Shown in pieces: positions 25,536 to 35,363 of a stretch of 48,348 bases of DNA; position 1 is the stretch's first letter, and every line of letters starts with the position of its first letter. The DNA is taken from assembly GCA_040752395.1 (NCBI GenBank), contig JBFMHD010000001.1, positions 1 to 48,348 of the forward strand, given 5' to 3'. Under the pieces are notes generated by a model. It was not told the origin of the DNA, searched no databases, and saw nothing but the letters and a program-made list of their open reading frames with translations. Made by a program: the position numbers and the translations under genes. The DNA comes from JBFMHD01 sp040752395 [NCBI: Candidatus Hydrogenedentota bacterium] (lineage in GTDB: Bacteria > JBFMHD01).

Positions 25536-26942
25536 ATGAGAAGATTTTCTTTAGGCTTGTTGATTGTTATATTGATAGTCTCATCTGTTAGTATCTCGGG
25601 TATATCACAGAATACAAGTAATGAAATTTTGAATAAGCTTGGTCTTATACCTGAGGTAATAAAAATCATTGAGGATGATTTTGTAACCGGGGATGCTATT
25701 GATAAAAAGGAATTGATTTATGGTGCGTTGAGAGGAATACTTTCTACTCTTGAAGACCCGCACACAAGATTTGTGCCACCTCAAGATTTTATTGAAATGA
25801 AAGAAGAGACAAGCGGAGAGTTTGGGGGGCTCGGGATGTACATCGGTATAGAAGATGGTATCTTGACTGTAATTTCTCCGATTGATGGGACACCGGCTTT
25901 TAAAGCAGGTGTAAAAGCAAAAGATAAAATAACAAAGATTGATGATGTCTCCACTGAAGGGATAGATGTACATCAAGCAGTCTCAAAATTAAAAGGTAAA
26001 CCAGGAACAAAGGTAACTATAACCATTTTAAGACGAGGTATAGAAAAGGAATTTGATCTAACTATTACAAGAGATATTATTAAGATACGTAGTGTCAAAT
26101 CCATTATGTTAAAAGATGATATAGGATATATTAGGGTAAGTACGTTTAATGCGCATACACAAGATGAAATAAAAGATGCATTTAATGATTTACAGAGAAA
26201 GGGTATGAAGAAATTGGTAATTGATTTGAGATATAATGCAGGTGGGTTGTTAAAGTCTGCTGTTATGGTCTCGGATTTATTTTTAAAAAAAGGGTTGATT
26301 GTATCTACAAAAGGAAGAGCCTTTGATCAGAATGTAAATTACGAAGCACAGGATGGTGATCCGCTTGAAGAGATACCTGTTGTTGTAATAATCAATGACA
26401 GGAGTGCATCGGCATCAGAAATCGTTGCCGGTGCTTTGCAGGATAATAAGCGAGCAACCATTGTTGGTAGGCAGAGTTATGGCAAAGGCTCTGTTCAGTC
26501 CGTAAAAGGATTAAGTGATGGGTCTGCTGTATCATTAACAACAGCTGAATATTATACTCCTTCCGGAAAAAATATTAACATAGATTATTTAAAACTAAAA
26601 AAAGATAAAGAGTATGCTAAAAATAAACCCTGGGGTATAAAGCCTGATGTTATTGCAGAAAACTCGCTTGATAAAGAATTTACAGCTTTAGAACTTTTAC
26701 ACATGTACTATTTAGCTGAAACAAAAATAATATTTGAGTTTGCTAAAGAAAACACTGATTACACTGATACTGATGTTAATGAGATTATGAATAAGCTAAA
26801 GGAAAAGAATATAAATATTGAAGAGGATAGAATAAGGCTGAGTCTTATTGATGAGTTGTCAAGACGGAATGAAAACAGAGTCTATTTTGATCTGAAAGCT
26901 GATTCACAGCTTTTAACAGCTGTTAATATATTACAGAAATGA
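25536..26942 (+). CDS. ctpA: Carboxyl-terminal processing protease (S41, PDZ)
   Basis: A 468-residue periplasmic serine protease of the CtpA/Prc family. It has a signal peptide/anchor (about 5-25), an N-terminal helical region, a PDZ domain (about 98-180, FGGLGMYIGIEDGILTVISP) and the S41 catalytic domain. The dyad is Ser292 in SASASEIVAGALQ and Lys317 in SYGKGSV, 25 residues apart as in known family members. Such proteases trim envelope proteins and control cell-wall hydrolases, which fits a place between the EnvC-like and YibQ-like genes. Its stop overlaps the next start (ATGA). Confidence 0.93.
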   Translation: MRRFSLGLLIVILIVSSVSISGISQNTSNEILNKLGLIPEVIKIIEDDFVTGDAIDKKELIYGALRGILSTLEDPHTRFVPPQDFIEMKEETSGEFGGLGMYIGIEDGILTVISPIDGTPAFKAGVKAKDKITKIDDVSTEGIDVHQAVSKLKGKPGTKVTITILRRGIEKEFDLTITRDIIKIRSVKSIMLKDDIGYIRVSTFNAHTQDEIKDAFNDLQRKGMKKLVIDLRYNAGGLLKSAVMVSDLFLKKGLIVSTKGRAFDQNVNYEAQDGDPLEEIPVVVIINDRSASASEIVAGALQDNKRATIVGRQSYGKGSVQSVKGLSDGSAVSLTTAEYYTPSGKNINIDYLKLKKDKEYAKNKPWGIKPDVIAENSLDKEFTALELLHMYYLAETKIIFEFAKENTDYTDTDVNEIMNKLKEKNINIEEDRIRLSLIDELSRRNENRVYFDLKADSQLLTAVNILQK

Positions 26943-28060
26943 GAAAAATCACAGGCTCACAATTAATATTCGTATTGTTAATAATTACATCTGTGCTTAT
27001 TTTGATACTTTTTTATTTTGAGTTTCAATTACATAAAAAAGTGGTTAAAGAAGAAAAGATAGCGCAGCAGCAGGAACAGCAGATTTATAGTAAAATCTGG
27101 AAAGATATAGAAACTATTATAGATGATTCGATTTTGAATTTACCCGATGGTGTCAGGTTTGTAAGAAAAAAGGTTATATTTAATAATAATCAACCCACAG
27201 GTGATTATCTTTTCTTGTTAAAAAACGAGGATACGTATAAAGAATTAAAAGATTTTTTAAAAAATCAGATAGAAAAATCTCAATATGAAGTAAAGTTCAA
27301 AATCGAGGAGAATAAATATATAGTTAGATATAAGGACAAGATTTTGTTTTCGCTCAGCTCTATACTGAATTATGTTTCAAGTATCAATGTAATAATAGAT
27401 GATTGTGGTTATGGTACTTCGCTTGAAAAGAAGTTTCTTGAGCTTGATAATAGAATCGCTTTTGCTGTTTTACCGTATCTTAGGGCGAGTAAGAGATTTG
27501 CAGAAGAAGCTAAAGATAAAGGCTTTGATGTAATGCTTCATCTCCCGATGGAATCACAAGCTGGAAATAACCCGGGACCGTATGCTGTTTTAACAAATCT
27601 ATCTGAAAACGAGATATTACTTAGACTTGAGAAAGCATTTAATAATATCGGGATTGAGAACATATGCGGTGTGAACAATCATATGGGGTCTAAGGCTACC
27701 TCTGATGAAAGAACAATGAGAATCGTTCTCTCTTGCTTGAAGAACAAAGGATTGTTTTTTATTGATAGTTTAACCTCGAATAAAAGTGTTGGATTACAGA
27801 TCGCTAAAAAACTCGGGATACCAACCGCAGCAAGAGACGTATTCCTTGATAATACCATCACAGAAGAATATGTAAGAAAACAGTGGAACCATTTACTTAA
27901 TCTTTCAAAAAAAAACGGGAACGCCATCGCTATAGGCCATTGTATAAGTTTACCAACCTATACAATTCTTAAAGAAGAGCTGCCACTTCTAAAAGAGAAA
28001 AATATCTATCTTTTAAGGGTTACTGAAAAGGTTGGGGGGTATGAATTTTATGGTAATTGA
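26939..28060 (+). CDS. Divergent polysaccharide deacetylase (YibQ family)
   Basis: This 373-residue protein has an N-terminal anchor (about 8-26) and a C-terminal divergent polysaccharide deacetylase domain (about 145-370). VIIDDCGYG, FAVLPYLRASKRFAEEA, MLHLPMES and VNNHMGSKATSD are hallmarks, with acidic and histidine residues for a metal. YibQ is typically encoded beside envC in proteobacteria, and the same neighbourhood is kept here. The activity of the family is not established; a link to septal wall processing is inferred from context. Confidence 0.88.
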   Translation: MRKITGSQLIFVLLIITSVLILILFYFEFQLHKKVVKEEKIAQQQEQQIYSKIWKDIETIIDDSILNLPDGVRFVRKKVIFNNNQPTGDYLFLLKNEDTYKELKDFLKNQIEKSQYEVKFKIEENKYIVRYKDKILFSLSSILNYVSSINVIIDDCGYGTSLEKKFLELDNRIAFAVLPYLRASKRFAEEAKDKGFDVMLHLPMESQAGNNPGPYAVLTNLSENEILLRLEKAFNNIGIENICGVNNHMGSKATSDERTMRIVLSCLKNKGLFFIDSLTSNKSVGLQIAKKLGIPTAARDVFLDNTITEEYVRKQWNHLLNLSKKNGNAIAIGHCISLPTYTILKEELPLLKEKNIYLLRVTEKVGGYEFYGN

Positions 28061-28099
28061 TCAGTTATAAGTGGGTAGAAAGTTAAAAGTGAGAAGTAG

Positions 28100-28165
28100 C
28101 AGGATAGGCTCCGGATTGCAGACTACAGGCTACGGGCTTTTGGCTCCAGCCGGCTGGAGCCTCCT
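28100..28165. repeat. Fragment of the dispersed repeat (CTCCAGCCGG block)
   Basis: It contains GCAGACTACAGGCTACGGGC followed by the perfect 20-base palindrome GGCTCCAGCCGGCTGGAGCC (28142-28161). The same block, less palindromic, occurs in R2, R3 and R6. There is no T-run, so it does not look like a normal terminator. The remainder of 28061-28312 is low-complexity and holds no gene. Confidence 0.65.
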
Positions 28166-28312
28166 ATGAAAAGCCTTGAATCCTGTTAATGTAATTCAAA
28201 GATTAACACCATACTCCTTGTTTTTATAATCTTTCAATCTTTGAACATTCTCATTTCTTTGAGCCTTTGTTACTATGTGCCTTTGTGCCTCAAACTGAGG
28301 AAATATTTTTTT

Positions 28313-29362
28313 ATGATTATTCTTGGGATTGAAACAAGCTGTGATGAGACCTCCTGTGCTATTGTTGAGGATGGCAATTTATTAGCAAATGTTGTAATAT
28401 CACAGGTTGAGATACATAAAGAATATGGTGGTGTGGTTCCTGAAATCGCTTCAAGGAATCATATTGAAAATATTATTCCTATTCTTAACCAGACACTTGA
28501 GGATGCAAATAAAAGAATTGAGGATATCACAGCTTGTGCTGTGACAGTTGCACCTGGATTAATAGGTGCTTTATTTGTGGGAACCTGTTTTGCCAAAACA
28601 CTCAGTTATGCTTTAGATATCCCGTGTCTGCCTGTCCATCATATCGATGCACATATCCAGTCAATATATCTGGAGCACAAAGATATTAAATACCCGTATG
28701 TCGCTTTTATTTTATCCGGTGGTCATACACAAATTGTATTTTGCAACAGTATTGGAGATTATAAAATTCTTGGTACCACACTTGATGACTCTGTTGGTGA
28801 AGCATATGATAAAGTAGCAAGGCTTTTAAATCTCGGATATCCCGGAGGCCCAATTATAGATTCCATAGCAAAAGATGGTGATAAGGAAAAAATAAAATTT
28901 CCAAAGGTGTTTTTAGATGAGGGGTCACTTGATTTCTCTTTAAGTGGATTAAAGACAGCTGTTTATTATTTTCTAAAAAAGAACAAGGGTGGCTATAAAG
29001 TAGAAGATATATGTGCAAGTTTTCAAAAATCAGTTAGTGATGTTATATTGAAACGCATAGAACAGATATATAATAGAACCGGGTGCAAGCGTTATATTTT
29101 ATGCGGTGGGGTTGCGGCTAATAGCTTTTTAAGAAAAGTTATGAAAGAGAAGATCAGTGAATACGATGGTGAATTTTACGTACCATCATTAGAATATTGT
29201 ACCGATAATGCAGCAATGGTTGCTCTTGCAGCTTACAGAAATTATGTGAACTCACTTATCACTTCGTCAGCACTGGATTTAAATCCCGAGGCATATCTTA
29301 ACATCACTGATTTTTTCAAAATTCAATCTGCCTGCTCGATGCCACGGCATCCAGGTTCATAA
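28313..29362 (+). CDS. tsaD: tRNA threonylcarbamoyladenosine transferase TsaD
   Basis: Transfers the threonylcarbamoyl group to A37 of ANN-decoding tRNAs, with TsaB and TsaE (not in this window). The ASKHA-fold protein starts MIILGIETSCDETSCAIV, the classic N-terminus, so the ATG at 28313 is the start (349 residues); an upstream in-frame extension to 28241 is spurious. The metal-binding HxxxH is H110-H114 in PVHHIDAH. ILSGGHTQIV, GEAYDKVARLL and YCTDNAAMVA are further family signatures. A GAGGAAA lies about ten bases upstream. Confidence 0.95.
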   Translation: MIILGIETSCDETSCAIVEDGNLLANVVISQVEIHKEYGGVVPEIASRNHIENIIPILNQTLEDANKRIEDITACAVTVAPGLIGALFVGTCFAKTLSYALDIPCLPVHHIDAHIQSIYLEHKDIKYPYVAFILSGGHTQIVFCNSIGDYKILGTTLDDSVGEAYDKVARLLNLGYPGGPIIDSIAKDGDKEKIKFPKVFLDEGSLDFSLSGLKTAVYYFLKKNKGGYKVEDICASFQKSVSDVILKRIEQIYNRTGCKRYILCGGVAANSFLRKVMKEKISEYDGEFYVPSLEYCTDNAAMVALAAYRNYVNSLITSSALDLNPEAYLNITDFFKIQSACSMPRHPGS

Positions 29363-29452
29363 GCTGTTTATTTGTTTTGGGAGGATGATAATTTTAAATA
29401 AACGCAGGTTTTTTTTCTTTACGTATAAAATAAAAAGTGTATAATAAATCTT

Positions 29453-29551
29453 ATGCTGGATAAAAAATTGATTGTGAGTTATTTAAAAGGATATAAAGAA
29501 GCGGACAAATTGATACAGAAGATACAGATCAGTCTTAAAACTATTGTATAA
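29453..29551 (+). pseudogene. Possible gene fragment, 32 codons
   Basis: An ATG at 29453 opens a 32-codon frame (MLDKKLIVSYLKGYKEADKL...) of charged, helical character, preceded by TATAAT at 29440-29445. It reads like the N-terminal helix of a longer protein and ends abruptly. I do not recognise it. The rest of 29363-29616 holds nothing evident. Confidence 0.25.
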
Positions 29552-29616
29552 AAACTCATAATAGAGCCCCCTAGCTAAAAAATGCATAAAATTCTAATTT
29601 TAGTTATAAAATATTA

Positions 29617-30774
29617 TTATAAAAATTCTATAAAGAGCAAGAAAAATATTAAGGATAAAAAATGTTCGTTTATGTATTCGATTGCGTTTTTTGTGTCAAG
29701 TTGCTGGGTTAGATTACCGGTTCGGATAAAGAAAGCTGACTCGTGCTGATGGGCTGTTACATAGACCGGTTTATGGAAAGGTTTGATGCGCACTAAACAT
29801 ATTTTCTTATCTTCAACATCAATAAACGAGATTTTAATGTTCTGACATGTCTCAGCACCTATTTTCTGTGAGATCAGTTGAACTAAAACCTGTTCAAAAC
29901 CGTCAGCATCCTTTTTCTTTAACGTTAGAAAATCTTTCTCTAAACCTATTATATTGCCTCTATCATCTACCCCAAGAATAATTGCCCCACCCTCACTGTT
30001 TAAAAAAGAAGCTATCTCTTTTAGAACAGCTATCTCTAAATTAGAATTGATCTTTTCCTGATGATAGTCCCAGCGTAATGAAGACTTAAATTCTAAGTGT
30101 TGTCCCTCGGATCTGGCTAAGAGACCAGTAATATCTTCAAGGTCTTCTTTAGCTGATATAAGTTTTAATGTAGAATAATAAATACCAAGCTGCATATTTA
30201 AGATCGCACTTCTAAAGAAAAAAGTGATAAGGGTTAAGCCTGAGAATTGAACAATAAGCCAGAAAATATGTGTATTATATCTCGGGTTTACAACGATACC
30301 AAGATATTTACAGGTGAATATAATAAAAAATATACCGAACATACCGAATAATAGAATAATATAAGGTCTATAAGGCATAAATGTAAAAGCAATGAAGCAT
30401 AATGAGGCGATAAATAAACCAAGTTGTGTCTTATGATTTGCAAAAAGAGTAAGTTGAGAATAAATATTATCAGCAATTAAATAAAATATTGAGATTAAAA
30501 GTATTAATCTTGATACTTTTTTGATAAAAGGAAGAAACGAGATTAATAACAGTGATACGCCTAAAATAATAAATTTTAAACTTATGATAGTGCCATGTTC
30601 CTGAGAGGTCGGGATGGAGAGAATGATTATCTGTGAGATAATTGAGAGAAGAATAAGAACAGAACCTAAGATTTTTAGACAATTTAATGCCTGGCTATAC
30701 CATAATTCTTTTAAGGCGACATCTAATTTAGGATGAAAGAGCCTGATGATTTTTAGTAATTTAGCTTTATTCAT
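29617..30774 (-). CDS. Membrane protein with C-terminal AlbA_2/Schlafen-like domain
   Basis: The N-terminal half holds about six hydrophobic segments (residues ~25-205). The C-terminal ~160 residues form an AlbA_2 (Schlafen-like, PF04326-type) domain: EGQHLEFKSSLRWD, the helix IAVLKEIASFLNSEGGAIILGVDDRGNIIG (here split: IAVLKEIASFLNSEGG then AIILGVDDRG), KICLVRIKPFHKPVYV and FFIRTGNLTQQL. AlbA_2 domains are nucleotide- or nucleic-acid-binding modules of soluble regulators and defence proteins. Attachment to a membrane domain places the module on the inner face of the membrane. The start is the ATG at 30774 (385 residues) rather than a TTG at 30783. The function is unknown. Confidence 0.82.
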   Translation of the reverse strand: MNKAKLLKIIRLFHPKLDVALKELWYSQALNCLKILGSVLILLSIISQIIILSIPTSQEHGTIISLKFIILGVSLLLISFLPFIKKVSRLILLISIFYLIADNIYSQLTLFANHKTQLGLFIASLCFIAFTFMPYRPYIILLFGMFGIFFIIFTCKYLGIVVNPRYNTHIFWLIVQFSGLTLITFFFRSAILNMQLGIYYSTLKLISAKEDLEDITGLLARSEGQHLEFKSSLRWDYHQEKINSNLEIAVLKEIASFLNSEGGAIILGVDDRGNIIGLEKDFLTLKKKDADGFEQVLVQLISQKIGAETCQNIKISFIDVEDKKICLVRIKPFHKPVYVTAHQHESAFFIRTGNLTQQLDTKNAIEYINEHFLSLIFFLLFIEFL

Positions 30775-30858
30775 TATTTTCAATAATAATTAATCCTGAC
30801 AAAATAGTCAATTAAATCGTTCTTGACCAGATGAAAATATTTAAAATATAAAGTTCTA

Positions 30859-32472
30859 ATGAGAAATGAATTAGTGATTTCTAATGAGAGGAAGTTTGCG
30901 TTAATATTATTTATTAGTATCCTTGGTCTTGGTTTATTTGTAAGATCAGTCTTTGTTTCTTGTGATATAGAACATCTTTTAACAATAATCCCTGATGATG
31001 CATTCTATTACTTTAAAATAGCTTATAATATTATATCTAACAAGGGTTCATCATTGGATGGGATTAATCTTACTAATGGCTATCATCCTCTGTGGATGAT
31101 TATTATTTTACCGTTTGCTGATCTTATTAAAAATGAATATTTTTTTATAAGGGTCATTATTTGTATTTGTATATTTTTGAATTATATTTCAGCTTTATAT
31201 CTATATTTACTATTAAAGAAAATAGTGGATAAATGGTATATTCCATTGACAGGTCTTTTGTTATATTATTTCAACCCGCGGATAATTATAGAGAGTTTAA
31301 ACGGTCTTGAGACCAGTTTAAGTAATTTAATATTTATCTACATACTTTATTATCTTGTAGCTTATTATGAAAAGCTAAATTTAAGTAGATATAAGATAAT
31401 TTTCGGTATTTTACTTGGGCTTCTTTTTCTTTCACGAACTGATAATGTGTTTTATATTATCAGTTATTTTTTTATTTATCTGTTCTTGTCCGGGAGAGAT
31501 AAAATAAGGAATGGTTTCTTTATATTTATTGTTTTTATTGCTGTAACATTGTTATGGTTTATCTGGAATTTAATTAAATTCAGGACTATTTTTCAAAGCA
31601 GCACGTTTACTATACCCTCTCTGGACTATGTTTTGATTTTCGAGAAAAATGGTTATTTCAGCAGAATTATTTTAACAAATAGCTTAATAAGATTTACAGA
31701 CTTTTTTAATAAAAATCTTGGGCATTTTCTTGGCTTTAATCCCTTGCCGTACACTTTTTTTATGTGCATAACAATATTTTCAATTGTTGCCAGGTGGGGG
31801 GTCGCATCAGCGTTGATACGCAAATATTTAATGTGTTTAATATCCCTTTTAATTGCGGGCCTCGTTTTAATTTTTTTGCACACAGCTATAAGATGGTATC
31901 CACGCTCTTGGTATTTTAATCAATTTACAATCCTTTCTGTATTATTATTTTTATTGAGCATATCACTTTTTGATTTAAAACACATTCTGCCATCAAGCCA
32001 GCGCCTGGTTGGGTTTCTAACTGCGTCGCTTGTATTTTTAATTTTATTTTTATCATTATTAAATACGATCAATCATTTGAAAAAAGGTATTTATCCGTGG
32101 CAGGTTGAGATGTATGACGCAGCACGATGGTTAAGGATGAATGTGAAAAGAGATGAACGAGTCGGCGTATTTAATGCAGGTATAATCTCGTTTTTTTCAA
32201 AAAGAACGGTTATTAATTTAGATGGAGATATAAATAATACTGCTTATGAATCGTTCAAAGAAAAAGAGCTTTTAGAGTTTATGCATCGGATGTCAATAAC
32301 TTATTATCTTGACTATGAACCCATTATGATGAGTCTGTATAAAAAATTTTTTGGTGAGTATAGAGATAGATTAAAAGCCATACCTATACAGGTCATCGAT
32401 AGACAGGATGTAGATTGGTTGAATAGCAAGATAAAAGTATATAAGTTAGAATGGAAAGATGGAATTTTGTAA
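30859..32472 (+). CDS. Polytopic GT-C-type glycosyltransferase-like membrane protein
   Basis: A 537-residue integral membrane protein with about ten to twelve hydrophobic segments and a short hydrophilic C-terminal part. The first large loop contains PDDAFYYFKIAYNI (D46, D47) and LTNGYHPLW (71-79). That motif pair is seen in GT39/GT83-like glycosyltransferases that use polyprenyl-phosphate sugars outside the inner membrane. The acidic pair would be catalytic. It probably decorates a surface glycan or lipid, in line with the sugar genes further right. It ends two bases before the convergent addB-like gene. No clear RBS. Confidence 0.75.
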   Translation: MRNELVISNERKFALILFISILGLGLFVRSVFVSCDIEHLLTIIPDDAFYYFKIAYNIISNKGSSLDGINLTNGYHPLWMIIILPFADLIKNEYFFIRVIICICIFLNYISALYLYLLLKKIVDKWYIPLTGLLLYYFNPRIIIESLNGLETSLSNLIFIYILYYLVAYYEKLNLSRYKIIFGILLGLLFLSRTDNVFYIISYFFIYLFLSGRDKIRNGFFIFIVFIAVTLLWFIWNLIKFRTIFQSSTFTIPSLDYVLIFEKNGYFSRIILTNSLIRFTDFFNKNLGHFLGFNPLPYTFFMCITIFSIVARWGVASALIRKYLMCLISLLIAGLVLIFLHTAIRWYPRSWYFNQFTILSVLLFLLSISLFDLKHILPSSQRLVGFLTASLVFLILFLSLLNTINHLKKGIYPWQVEMYDAARWLRMNVKRDERVGVFNAGIISFFSKRTVINLDGDINNTAYESFKEKELLEFMHRMSITYYLDYEPIMMSLYKKFFGEYRDRLKAIPIQVIDRQDVDWLNSKIKVYKLEWKDGIL

Positions 32473-32474
32473 AT

Positions 32475-35363
32475 TTATTTACAGCAAATGTCTTTATAAT
32501 GACAATATTTGCAGGTGTCAGCGTCTTCGATTTGGATAAACGGTTTATTTATGTCAAAGATATCTGTAAATATCATACCGATTAATTTTTTAATTTTTTC
32601 TAAATCATTAAGACCTAATAGATAAGGTTCTTGATGGGGTTTGCGTAAAAAATTTATACCATCTACAATCTTTCTTATCGGATAGATTCCGAGTTTAAAT
32701 CTATCATTTTTGCTTAAGTTTTCAGTAGCTAAATAGAGATAGAAATAAAATAATAGCTGCAGGACATCATTCTTTTTCTGGAGTCTCTCAATCAGGGTTT
32801 CATTATCAGGAATAGAATCCATATTAAAAACAGCGTCTCCAGTAGCTCCAGTTTTATAGTCGATTATTCTATATACATCATCTTCTTTATCTATCCGATC
32901 AATAATTCCCTTTAAGATTATAGAATATTTTTTACCAGCTATTGCAAAATCAAATCCAACTTTTGTAGTATCGTCGTATTTCTTTTCAAGAGCGATTATT
33001 TTAATATTATTCTGTTTTGATTCATAAGAGATAGTTCGCTCGATAATTCTTGTCACTATCTCTATATTTATCTGATTTTTTCCTGTTTCAATATTCGGGA
33101 TATGATTTTTATATTCTGTGATTACAGATTCGGCCAGTGTTTTCTTAATTTCTGAGAGTTTATTTTTGTTGATAATTTTATCAATAAAATTTGAATATAT
33201 CTGATAAAGGATCCGATGAATAATAATCCCGAATACGCTGCTATCGGCACTCTCAATAATTTCTTCTTTTTCTTTGATTTGAAGAATATATTTAAAATAA
33301 AAAGAGAGGGGGCAATTTATATATGTTAATAAAGAGGTTGCTGAGTAAGATAGATTAGTTAATCTTTCTATAAGACCGCTATCCTTTTTTATTATTATTG
33401 GTTTTGGGGTCTCACTTTTGACAGGTAATGTGATAATTTCTTCTTTAATAGTTAAATTTGGATTTTTCTCACTATACTCATAGATGAGCTGTTCGATGTA
33501 TCTACTTTTGCCGCTTTTACCAAGTTCATCGGATTCGGTATTATAGAAGAGATAGATATTTTCTGCTCGTTTAATAAGACGATAGAAATTATAAGAATAA
33601 ACCGCGTCTCTTAACCCTGGGGTAGGAAGCCCGATATGGTTTCTTATCTCGTATGGGATAAATGTTTTATCGTGTTTTCCAGCTGGCAGGATGCCATCGT
33701 TTACAGAAAGGATAAAGACATTCTTAAAATCAAGTGCCCGTGTCTCAAGAAATCCCATAATCTGTAATCCTTCAAGCGGCTCACCTGTAAACGGTATCCT
33801 CGTATCAGAGATAATCCTTTTTAACAAACGCCAGAATGTAAAAACATCTATTTTTATATCACACTCTTTTATCTCATCCTGGATTTGCTGGATAATAATA
33901 AAAAATTGATACAGGTATTCATACTCGATTATTCTCCAGTCTTTTTCTTTATCTTTAGATATCTCTGAGCGAATTTGGATGAGTAGATTATAGATATTTT
34001 CAATAAAATTATCTACGCTTTCTGGCTTTTTGAAGATTATGTTAAACACCTCGTCTTTTGTAGAGATAAAATCCTCTTTAACAAAAGAGATATTTTTGTT
34101 TTTAATCTCATTAATCAGTTGAATAGATTTATCTTTTAGTAAAAGATTTATATAAGGATGCATTAAAATTTCGATGACATCTTTATAATATAGAGTGGTG
34201 CTGGTTTCGGAAGATAGAGACGATAATTGTTTTTCATTTTCATACATCTTTATAATTGAAGAGATAAGAGCATAGATAGGGGTAGATTTAAGCGGATAAC
34301 CCATTGAGACATTTATTTTTTTTATTTCTGGAGGTAATGAATTAAGCAAAGGGAAAAGTAGAGTCTCATCAGAAAGAACAAGAACGGTATCAGTAGTATC
34401 TGCATCAATTTCTTCAATGAAACCTTTAATTATTGACCCGGCAATCTTTGCCTGACTTATATCTCCAGCGCTACCTATAATTCTAATATTTTTTTTAGTT
34501 TCGGTCAGAATATCATCAATCCAGCACCATCTGGCAATATCTCTGCCGGTAGCTGACATCATTTTTCTGAAGAAATAGCCGGCCTCATGAAGAAAATCAT
34601 CCACAAAGTATTTATCCATATCCCAGTAAATTTCTGCATTATGGTTTTTAATAAAAGTATTAATAATTTTTTCTTCTGCTGTTGTTAAGGCATTAAAACC
34701 TGCAAAAATAATTTTTTTATTCGCAGGCCAGAATGGTTGAGGGGGTGGGTTTTCTATGATCTGGCGTAGTGCAAGGCCATAGTATGCTTCTCTTTTTTCT
34801 CTCAGTAAATTAGTAAAATTATCATAGAGATTTTCCATCCTGGTAGAAAAATATTTATATCGTTTGTAGATATCTTTTTGAGTAAGGTTTTCACGAATAT
34901 CAGAGATTTCATCTTTATTTTCAAAATATGTATCAATCTGTGTTAACTCATTCAAGTTTCTAAATATACCCTCTGGATTTAGTAAATACATATCTATCTC
35001 GTTAAAATCAGAGAGTAACATATCACCCCAGAAATAAAATTCATCAAATTCTTTTGGCTCATCCTCGGGATATAATGTTTTATAGACTTTAAATAGTTTA
35101 AAAAGCAGTGATATTTGACTTGGGAATATCAAGTTAGAAAGTTTTTTTATAAAATCTGGTAGAGAATAGAGCCTGGGTGACCACAATGGTTTTTTTAGTA
35201 AGTTATCTTTTTGAAGGTATTTTTTAAAAAATAACAGAGACCGGTGTGTTGGAAGGACTATAATAAGATCAGCTATCTTTATATCTTTTCTATCTATAAG
35301 TTCTTTAACTAATTTTTGTAAAAATTTAGACTCTGACAATTTTTTCGACCTCGATATATACAA
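32475..35363 (-). CDS. addB: AddB-like PD-(D/E)XK nuclease subunit
   Basis: This 962-residue partner of the AddA-like helicase-nuclease processes double-strand DNA ends for recombination. The C-terminal nuclease has YSATSLLTYINCPLSFYFKYIL and IDYKTG (834-839). The cysteine in NCPLSF plus C951-x2-C954-x5-C960 at the very end reproduce the iron-sulfur cluster pattern of AddB/RexB. No Walker A is seen in the N-terminal region, so helicase activity is not expected from this subunit. The frame opens with TTG at 35363, overlapping addA by 38 bases; a TTG at 35339 with GAGG upstream is an alternative. Confidence 0.85.
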   Translation of the reverse strand: MYISRSKKLSESKFLQKLVKELIDRKDIKIADLIIVLPTHRSLLFFKKYLQKDNLLKKPLWSPRLYSLPDFIKKLSNLIFPSQISLLFKLFKVYKTLYPEDEPKEFDEFYFWGDMLLSDFNEIDMYLLNPEGIFRNLNELTQIDTYFENKDEISDIRENLTQKDIYKRYKYFSTRMENLYDNFTNLLREKREAYYGLALRQIIENPPPQPFWPANKKIIFAGFNALTTAEEKIINTFIKNHNAEIYWDMDKYFVDDFLHEAGYFFRKMMSATGRDIARWCWIDDILTETKKNIRIIGSAGDISQAKIAGSIIKGFIEEIDADTTDTVLVLSDETLLFPLLNSLPPEIKKINVSMGYPLKSTPIYALISSIIKMYENEKQLSSLSSETSTTLYYKDVIEILMHPYINLLLKDKSIQLINEIKNKNISFVKEDFISTKDEVFNIIFKKPESVDNFIENIYNLLIQIRSEISKDKEKDWRIIEYEYLYQFFIIIQQIQDEIKECDIKIDVFTFWRLLKRIISDTRIPFTGEPLEGLQIMGFLETRALDFKNVFILSVNDGILPAGKHDKTFIPYEIRNHIGLPTPGLRDAVYSYNFYRLIKRAENIYLFYNTESDELGKSGKSRYIEQLIYEYSEKNPNLTIKEEIITLPVKSETPKPIIIKKDSGLIERLTNLSYSATSLLTYINCPLSFYFKYILQIKEKEEIIESADSSVFGIIIHRILYQIYSNFIDKIINKNKLSEIKKTLAESVITEYKNHIPNIETGKNQINIEIVTRIIERTISYESKQNNIKIIALEKKYDDTTKVGFDFAIAGKKYSIILKGIIDRIDKEDDVYRIIDYKTGATGDAVFNMDSIPDNETLIERLQKKNDVLQLLFYFYLYLATENLSKNDRFKLGIYPIRKIVDGINFLRKPHQEPYLLGLNDLEKIKKLIGMIFTDIFDINKPFIQIEDADTCKYCHYKDICCK

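Noticed and set aside
28241-28312. N-terminal extension of TsaD
   Set aside because: The conserved family start is at 28313, and the extension derives from intergenic low-complexity DNA.
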